Assembly: GCA_029250425.1 (NCBI GenBank)
Contig: JAQXFF010000319.1
Location: 1-13,899 of the forward strand
Reading direction: 5' to 3'
Source: Candidatus Thalassarchaeaceae archaeon
GTDB lineage: Archaea > Thermoplasmatota > Poseidoniia > Poseidoniales > Thalassarchaeaceae
DNA: 13,899 nt
The notes beneath the pieces were generated by a model. That model made no database searches, had not been told where the DNA came from, and saw nothing but the letters and a program-made list of their open reading frames with translations. This document shows positions 1-4,339 of the stretch, one piece after another. The stretch's first letter is position 1, and each line of letters starts with the position of its first letter. The translations under genes and the position numbers were made by a program.

Positions 1-193
1 GGTCGTGTAACACGAAAGGTAATTTCTCAGCCCAAGCATCAAATTCTAACTGGTGAACCTTGACGCCATCATCGACCCCTCGTGTAATGCCTAGGAATGA
101 TACAATGCTTCCACAACCTTCGGTGACCATTTTCGATCTCAATATCTCGGGGTCAAGAGATTGTGGAGCTTCTTCAATCAATATTTGGCCCAT
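1..193 (-). CDS. moaE: Molybdopterin synthase large subunit MoaE (partial, N-terminal 64 residues)
   Basis: The minus strand encodes an open frame that runs off the left edge. Its first 64 residues, starting MGQILIEEAPQSL, contain the MoaE signature region GSIVSFLGITRG (residues 28-39) followed by DDGVKVHQLEFDAW. MoaE is the large subunit of molybdopterin synthase, which with MoaD adds the dithiolene sulfurs to precursor Z (cPMP) in the cytoplasm. The catalytic lysines lie in the missing C-terminal half. I chose the ATG at 193 because a GAGGAG ribosome binding site lies 8 nt upstream (202-207). It also leaves 27 residues before the GSIV strand, close to the usual MoaE length. An in-frame ATG at 244 would add 16 residues and overlap a start codon of the divergent ferredoxin. 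Family assignment is firm; the start is moderately sure. Confidence 0.85.
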   Translation of the reverse strand, partial: MGQILIEEAPQSLDPEILRSKMVTEGCGSIVSFLGITRGVDDGVKVHQLEFDAWAEKLPFVLHD

Positions 194-201
194 CTCAATG
201 A

Positions 202-207
202 CTCCTC
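202..207 (-). promoter_or_regulatory. Ribosome binding site deciding the moaE start
   Basis: On the minus strand the hexamer GAGGAG lies 8 nt before the ATG at 193. It favours this start over the in-frame upstream ATG at 244. Confidence 0.5.
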
Positions 208-263
208 GCTCAGGTTCAATTGCAAATTCACGGCTTGTGTTCATGAGGATTCCGCATAATCGG

Positions 264-271
264 CTAAATAC
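264..271. promoter_or_regulatory. Possible shared TATA-like box between moaE and ferredoxin genes
   Basis: The octamer CTAAATAC (GTATTTAG on the other strand) is centred 23.5 nt from the plus-strand ATG at 291. It is equally 23.5 nt from the minus-strand ATG at 244. This spacing suits an archaeal TATA box driving nearly leaderless transcripts, possibly in both directions. The site is short and AT-poor for a TATA box, so this is tentative. Confidence 0.25.
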
Positions 272-290
272 TCTAACACAAGGCCCATTC

Positions 291-551
291 ATGGGCGATG
301 CATTTCGGGTGACGGCAACACCGGGCCTTGTGCCAGCTCTCCAGTCGGGTCCAACTCATGACCGACCCATTTTCGATGGTACAAAATTGAACGTTCTAGA
401 TGACTTGTGTGTCGGTTGTTCATACTGCTTGATGGCCTGTAACGATGACGCTCTAATCGTCGAAGGTTTGTGTGAAGTGATTCATGACAATTGTACTGAT
501 TGCTTACGCTGCTTGCTGTGGTGTCCTACGGGCGCCCTTGTCTATTCGTGA
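291..551 (+). CDS. 2x[4Fe-4S] ferredoxin
   Basis: The C-terminal half carries two complete cluster-binding motifs, CVGCSYCLMAC and CTDCLRCLLWCP, which together bind two [4Fe-4S] clusters. The product is a small soluble low-potential electron carrier. Two plus-strand starts are possible. ATG 291 gives 86 residues, has a TATA-like CTAAATAC 23.5 nt upstream, and implies a nearly leaderless message. ATG 243 gives 102 residues and overlaps the alternative moaE start. The TGA at 549-551 is 9 nt before the next ATG, so this gene and the FAD oxidoreductase at 561 are almost certainly co-transcribed. The ferredoxin may therefore be the redox partner of that enzyme. An N-terminal extension of about 40 residues before the first cysteine has no recognised domain. 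The fold assignment is sure, the partner is inferred. Confidence 0.85.
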   Translation: MGDAFRVTATPGLVPALQSGPTHDRPIFDGTKLNVLDDLCVGCSYCLMACNDDALIVEGLCEVIHDNCTDCLRCLLWCPTGALVYS

Positions 552-560
552 GGCCGAGAT

Positions 561-1916
561 ATGACTGAAAAGAAACGAGTCGTTGTGGTTGGCAGTGGCA
601 TTGGTGGTTTGACTTCAGCAGTCAAACTTGCCCACACTGGCAAATACGATGTCCAAGTCTACGAGCGCCTCTCTTTTGCAGGGGGTCGATTCACGCAACA
701 TGACCATGATGGATATGCCATACCCACAGGTGCTGTGCACATGGTACCTCATGGTATGAAAGGGCCATTTTCCAAAATGATATTGGGTAAACGCAGCAAA
801 GGAGGGCTAGACCTTGGGCGCCACGGTGTTGAATTTCTTCCGTCAATGAAGTTTGCTTGCCGCAATATAGACGGGGTCCACCAAGGTTCCAATGGGCCGA
901 TGGAAATCATGCGTTGGTTTCCATTCAAAGACACACTGAACCTTCCCCGTTTACTTCTTGCGCGTGCGAAAAAATCTGCAGGTCCTGCAGAAACTCTCGA
1001 TGGTGAAACATGGATGCGACAGAGGTTCTCAGATCCCTTCGTTGATTTCTTGGATGCCTTCATTAATTTCGCCGCAAGTGTACGGTTCTATCAGATGCCT
1101 GCATCGGCAACAATTCGAATGATTCAGAACAGTTTTTGGTCTGATCGACCACATGTTCCGAAAGGTGGTTGCAAGTCAATTATTGATGCTCTTCGCAAGG
1201 AACTCAAACAACATGACGGTCGCCTCAAACTTAGTCATGAAGTAACTGAGATTATCCCTGGGGATGAAGAGGCTGCGACCAAAGGGCACCGTTTTGCTGT
1301 AGGCATTCGCCGCCGAGGACGAGAGGATGCAACTTGGATTGGCGCAGATGCGCTCATTCATAATGGTGGGCATCCAAATCTTCTTGATACCTTGTCAGAT
1401 GATTTTCATGTTGACACAGAAATACGCAATCAAATTAACAACACACAAGCCGCTGGTGGCATTGGTTTTGTTTTCGGATTGGATGAGGACATTCCACATC
1501 AAGATAGTGGGGTTACGATGCTCCCTGGCCTCAGCCGAGTAGGCGGCTATGTGATTCCAACGTTCTCGGATCCTTCATTGGCTCCAAAGGGTCGTCACAT
1601 GATGATCACACACCAGTACGTCCCTAAATCAGATATCAAAGCCGAAATCAAACGGGGTCGCGAGGAATTATACTCGGCTTTACCTTGGTTGGAAAAACAC
1701 GGTGAAGAAATTGCCGTACATTCCTATCATCGCAATTGGCCTTGCAATCGTACACCCCAAGGTTCTGAACTTCCGAGTGACGTTGGCGTTGACGGCATTC
1801 GATTGGTAGGGGATGGGGTCAAAGGTCATGGTTGGATGATGATTGAAGGTGTAACATCTAATGTTCCAAACGCAGTTGCTGGAATTGAAAAATCTCTTCG
1901 CCCTAATTCGAATTAG
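561..1916 (+). CDS. CrtI/phytoene desaturase-like FAD-dependent oxidoreductase
   Basis: This is a 451-residue flavoprotein. The N-terminus has the Rossmann dinucleotide motif GSGIGG (residues 11-16), a ribose-binding glutamate at E35 and the GGRF segment (41-44). The C-terminus has the second FAD contact, DGIRLVGDGVKGHGW followed by a hydrophobic helix, as in carotenoid desaturases/isomerases and related polyisoprenoid oxidoreductases. A weak GAGG ribosome binding site precedes ATG 561. It sits directly behind a ferredoxin gene. That pairing recalls archaeal geranylgeranyl reductases that draw electrons from an adjacent ferredoxin, but the sequence is of the CrtI type rather than the GGR type. 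The substrate (carotenoid, retinal precursor, or archaeal lipid chain) cannot be read from the sequence. Its last four codons lie in a perfect palindrome shared with the convergent gene, which it overlaps by 14 bp. Confidence 0.8.
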   Translation: MTEKKRVVVVGSGIGGLTSAVKLAHTGKYDVQVYERLSFAGGRFTQHDHDGYAIPTGAVHMVPHGMKGPFSKMILGKRSKGGLDLGRHGVEFLPSMKFACRNIDGVHQGSNGPMEIMRWFPFKDTLNLPRLLLARAKKSAGPAETLDGETWMRQRFSDPFVDFLDAFINFAASVRFYQMPASATIRMIQNSFWSDRPHVPKGGCKSIIDALRKELKQHDGRLKLSHEVTEIIPGDEEAATKGHRFAVGIRRRGREDATWIGADALIHNGGHPNLLDTLSDDFHVDTEIRNQINNTQAAGGIGFVFGLDEDIPHQDSGVTMLPGLSRVGGYVIPTFSDPSLAPKGRHMMITHQYVPKSDIKAEIKRGREELYSALPWLEKHGEEIAVHSYHRNWPCNRTPQGSELPSDVGVDGIRLVGDGVKGHGWMMIEGVTSNVPNAVAGIEKSLRPNSN

Positions 1917-1917
1917 G
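1902..1917. repeat. 16-bp perfect palindrome at overlapping gene ends
   Basis: CCTAATTCGAATTAGG is its own reverse complement. On each strand it reads Pro-Asn-Ser-Asn-stop, so the oxidoreductase and the zinc-knuckle protein end in identical residues and overlap by 14 bp. Confidence 0.9.
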
Positions 1918-2511
1918 ACAAGTTCTAGCATTGTGCCCTGAATCTCCACAGGTACTACACAGACGAGTTCCGCGCATTGCGTTTCTTCGGTCACGTTTTT
2001 TCGCAGCAATTGGATTGATGGATGGACACGTGCGAAGATTATGACCTTCTTTTTTACAAAATGAACAGATTCGAACCCCTTCCTCTCTGCGTTTTCTTTT
2101 GACTATTTTTTCTGGATGTAATATTGGGCAAGTCTGAATATTGTGGCCAGTTCCTTCACATTGTGAACAAAACCTCTGGCCTTTACCGCGTTTTTTCTTC
2201 TTCTTTTTGGGATGAAGTATTGTGCAGGTTCGCGTATTGTGCCCCACGCCTCCACAGGCGCTACACACGCGCCGTCCATCTTTCCGGGCTATCACCTCTC
2301 GTTTTTTTCGACGGGCGGCTCCTGTTGGATTCATTTCCGGACAGGTCCGCGTATTGTGTCCATGATCTCCACATTTCGTGCAGGATCTGGTGAACCGATT
2401 TCTTTCGCGAACAATTCTTCGCACGGCTGCTTCGGGATTGACATTGGAACATGTTCTCACATTGTGCCCAAATTGGCCGCAAGAAGCACAGGTCCTCCCT
2501 ATTTTCGCCAC
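1903..2511 (-). CDS. Protein with six tandem CCHC zinc knuckles
   Basis: The 202-residue product consists almost wholly of six zinc knuckles of the form C-x2-C-x4-H-x4-C, at residues 8-21, 44-57, 83-96, 115-128, 149-162 and 185-198. All share the core GHNxxTC, in five cases GHNxRTC. They are spaced 32-39 residues apart. After each of the first five comes a short segment with NP or HP and a strongly basic linker (for example a run of six lysines after knuckle 3). CCHC knuckles of this kind bind single-stranded nucleic acid, so a role in RNA or ssDNA binding is inferred; no catalytic domain is present. The start is GTG at 2511, supported by a TATA-like ATTTATGA centred about 24 nt upstream, which implies a leaderless transcript. 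Such multi-knuckle proteins are typical of eukaryotes and uncommon in archaea. The target is unknown. Confidence 0.9.
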   Translation of the reverse strand: MAKIGRTCASCGQFGHNVRTCSNVNPEAAVRRIVRERNRFTRSCTKCGDHGHNTRTCPEMNPTGAARRKKREVIARKDGRRVCSACGGVGHNTRTCTILHPKKKKKKRGKGQRFCSQCEGTGHNIQTCPILHPEKIVKRKRREEGVRICSFCKKEGHNLRTCPSINPIAAKKRDRRNAMRGTRLCSTCGDSGHNARTCPNSN

Positions 2512-2531
2512 GTAGTCACTTACACTGTTCG

Positions 2532-2539
2532 ATTTATGA
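2532..2539 (-). promoter_or_regulatory. TATA-like box of the zinc-knuckle gene
   Basis: TCATAAAT on the minus strand is centred 24.5 nt upstream of the GTG start at 2511. This fits an archaeal TATA box and a leaderless message. No Shine-Dalgarno sequence is visible before the GTG. Confidence 0.4.
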
Positions 2540-2579
2540 TGCTATTGTAATATTGAAAATTATTGATTATTGACGATGC

Positions 2580-2594
2580 ACCACCAACGGTGGT
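2580..2594 (+). promoter_or_regulatory. Hairpin/dyad in the fba leader
   Basis: ACCACC-AAC-GGTGGT forms a perfect 6-bp stem with a three-base loop, 30 nt before the aldolase ATG. It lies in the 112-bp divergent gap between the zinc-knuckle gene and the aldolase gene, just downstream of an AT-rich run (2545-2572). It could be an operator dyad or a leader hairpin. Function is unknown. Confidence 0.4.
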
Positions 2595-2623
2595 TTGAAG
2601 GATGTTCGTGATATCCCACGTGT

Positions 2624-3661
2624 ATGGACAAAGCACTCCTTGAAGCCACAGCAGCAGCACTGGTCGCACCTGGCAAGGGAATCCTCGCAGCGGATGAGAG
2701 CAATGGAACGATGTCAAAACGCCTCGAAGGCGTTGGCCTTGAATCTAGTGAAGAAGCACGTCGTGCTTACCGAGCAAACCTGTTTGCAACACCTGGCTGT
2801 GAATCGGCAATCAGCGGGGTCATCCTCTACGACGAAACCATCCGACAGAACATGGATGATGGAACTCCCATCCCCGACTACCTCACATCCCGCGGAATCA
2901 TCCCTGGAATAAAAGTCGACACAGGTACGATTGATCTCGATGGTTATCCTGGTGAGAAGGTCACCAAGGGTATTGAGGCTGAACCAGATAATGGCTGGTT
3001 GGACTTGGGTACACGTTGTACAGAGTATTTTGACATGGGTGCACGTTTTGCAAAATGGCGCGCTGTCATAACAATTGGACAAGGGATGCCCAGCGATACA
3101 TGCATCCGTGCCAACGCAGATGCACTGGCTCATTATGCCCGAATTTGTCAAGATTCAGGCCTTGTTCCAATTATCGAACCAGAAGTGCTGATGAGTGGAA
3201 CACACACCGATCAAGAATGTCTAGAAGCCACCAGTAGAATTCTTGTTCAGACATGGGAATATTGTATGAATCACTACGGTGTCCATTTGCCGGGTGCACT
3301 CCTGAAGCCAAACATGATTATTGCCGGCGACGATTGCCCTAATCAATTGAGCCGCGAAGAAGTGGCCCGTAAGACTGTGGAATGCTTGACAAGCCACAGT
3401 GGGGGAACTGGGCTGGGTGGTGTTGTATTCCTTTCAGGTGGACAATCTGATGAGGATGCTACGGATCATCTCAATCTGATGAATGCTATGGGTGTAGATC
3501 ATCCATGGGAACTTTCGTATTCGTATGGTCGTGCACTACAAGCAGCTGCCCTCAAGGCGTGGGCGGAAGAAGGTGCAGAGGCCAGTCAAGCAGCTTTCGC
3601 TCACCGTGCAAAGATGAATTCACTTGCCCGTAGTGGCGATTGGAATATCAGTTTGGAGTAA
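2624..3661 (+). CDS. Class I fructose-bisphosphate aldolase (bacterial/eukaryotic type)
   Basis: The 345-residue protein is full length for the classical class I aldolase family (PF00274). It interconverts fructose 1,6-bisphosphate with dihydroxyacetone phosphate and glyceraldehyde 3-phosphate in glycolysis/gluconeogenesis. Recognisable blocks are GKGILAADES near the N-terminus, VPIIEPEVL, LLKPNM with the Schiff-base lysine at K228, GVVFLSGGQSDEDA, and SYGRALQAAALKAW. An in-frame stop at 2609-2611 leaves ATG 2624 as the only reasonable start. This is not the archaeal DhnA/FbaB-type class I aldolase nor the bifunctional FBPA/FBPase common in archaea. Acquisition from bacteria at some point is likely. 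The gene stands alone, followed by a terminator hairpin and a convergent small regulator-like gene. Confidence 0.93.
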   Translation: MDKALLEATAAALVAPGKGILAADESNGTMSKRLEGVGLESSEEARRAYRANLFATPGCESAISGVILYDETIRQNMDDGTPIPDYLTSRGIIPGIKVDTGTIDLDGYPGEKVTKGIEAEPDNGWLDLGTRCTEYFDMGARFAKWRAVITIGQGMPSDTCIRANADALAHYARICQDSGLVPIIEPEVLMSGTHTDQECLEATSRILVQTWEYCMNHYGVHLPGALLKPNMIIAGDDCPNQLSREEVARKTVECLTSHSGGTGLGGVVFLSGGQSDEDATDHLNLMNAMGVDHPWELSYSYGRALQAAALKAWAEEGAEASQAAFAHRAKMNSLARSGDWNISLE

Positions 3662-3676
3662 GTTCCAATCTGAAAC

Positions 3677-3723
3677 AAAAAAATGCCGAGTCACCCAGGG
3701 CCGAAGCCCCGGGTGCCCGGCAT
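3677..3723 (-). terminator. Strong hairpin terminator with U-tract on the minus strand
   Basis: A long GC-rich stem spans 3683-3723. The arms are ATGCCG with CGGCAT, CACCC with GGGTG, and GGGC with GCCC, around a CGAA loop, with small mismatches between blocks. On the minus strand it is followed by seven Us (A-run at 3677-3683). It therefore looks like an intrinsic terminator for the small gene ending at 3739. It may also block read-through from the aldolase gene, which ends at 3661. Confidence 0.7.
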
Positions 3724-3738
3724 GTGTGTTATCTGGAA

Positions 3739-4035
3739 TCAGCGTCGGTCGCGATCCATGAGGATGGGTCCTTCGCCATCCCACTCGGGATAGTTGTCAG
3801 AGACCCAGATGCGGGTTGCCCACTCGCAGATGTCGTATCCACCGGAAAGAATGCCGGAGCGCTTGATGTATCCGACCTTGACGATATCCTTGTCCTTACT
3901 GAGAACATTGCCGAGCTGCTGACTGGTTGTGCCATGTCGCATTGTGCTGTTGATGTGTTCTAGGATTTCAGCTGTGTTTCGTGGGCGTTCCGCTAAGAAT
4001 GCCTTGATCTTCTCTCGAATTCGTACTGTCTTCAT
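3739..4035 (-). CDS. Small winged-helix-like putative regulator
   Basis: This is a 98-residue protein with a basic N-terminus (MKTVRIREKIKAFL). A helix-turn-helix-like pattern follows (NTAEILEHINSTMRHGTTSQQLGNVLSKD) and then a short beta region (IVKVGYIKRSGILSGGYDICEWA) that would form the wing. The pattern resembles a small winged-helix DNA-binding domain, but I do not recognise a named family. ATG 4035 is supported by a very good ribosome binding site (AAAGGAGGA, CCTCC on the plus strand at 4044-4048). A TATA-like element lies at 4128-4137, giving an unusually long leader of about 70 nt compared with neighbouring genes. The gene ends in a strong terminator and stands alone. A transcriptional role is inferred from the fold pattern only. 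Confidence 0.7.
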   Translation of the reverse strand: MKTVRIREKIKAFLAERPRNTAEILEHINSTMRHGTTSQQLGNVLSKDKDIVKVGYIKRSGILSGGYDICEWATRIWVSDNYPEWDGEGPILMDRDRR

Positions 4036-4043
4036 TGTTTTTC

Positions 4044-4048
4044 CTCCT
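4044..4048 (-). promoter_or_regulatory. Strong Shine-Dalgarno of the small winged-helix gene
   Basis: The minus strand reads GGAGG 8 nt before the ATG at 4035. It contrasts with the leaderless-looking starts elsewhere in the window. Confidence 0.65.
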
Positions 4049-4127
4049 TTTTCAATTGATTTTCTTCGGCGGCACTCTACTTCCGGTGTGGGCGTCTGCG
4101 CCGTCTGTTACGAGCGATTGCTGTCGT

Positions 4128-4137
4128 TCATATAACC
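4128..4137 (-). promoter_or_regulatory. TATA-like box upstream of the small winged-helix gene
   Basis: GGTTATATGA on the minus strand is the clearest TATA-like sequence in this gap. Transcription starting about 26 nt downstream would give a leader of roughly 70 nt that includes the Shine-Dalgarno. Confidence 0.4.
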
Positions 4138-4339
4138 GTAACGGCGACATTTTCAATTTAGTTACGTAAAGATACGGAAAAATGCACATTAAGTAGGGGT
4201 TCTCCGACTTACAATTGAACTAGATGTAATATTCCAGTGGAAATGCGTAAGTAAAAGTAACAAAAGGAATTATTGAAGTATAAGCACCTGCTGGACTCGG
4301 CTGGGAACGCTTCAGATAGTGTCAATTGTGTGATTAGGT
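4138..4339. other. Divergent intergenic region
   Basis: No gene is supported here; with the leader of the small gene, the whole gap 4036-4339 is non-coding. It is AT-rich and contains the palindrome TTACGTAA (about 4162-4169), a mini-ORB-like dyad at 4232-4243, and a weak TATA-like GTATAAG at 4278-4284 that could serve the large gene starting at 4340. Confidence 0.5.
4232..4243. promoter_or_regulatory. Mini-ORB-like dyad TTCCAGTGGAAA
   Basis: TTCCAGTGGAAA matches the core of the archaeal origin recognition box (mini-ORB) bound by Orc1/Cdc6, as known from Sulfolobus and Pyrococcus. The flanking G-rich half of a full ORB is missing and only one copy is seen. It could be a stray Orc1 site or another regulator's operator. 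Confidence 0.35.

Noticed and set aside
60..242. N-terminal extension of the ferredoxin reading frame
   Set aside because: This part lies opposite moaE, is low-quality protein sequence, and ATG 243 or 291 fit the ferredoxin better.
1903..2511. CRISPR-like or DNA-level tandem array inside the zinc-knuckle gene
   Set aside because: The periodicity is at protein level with unequal spacing (32-39 codons); the DNA units are diverged and coding.
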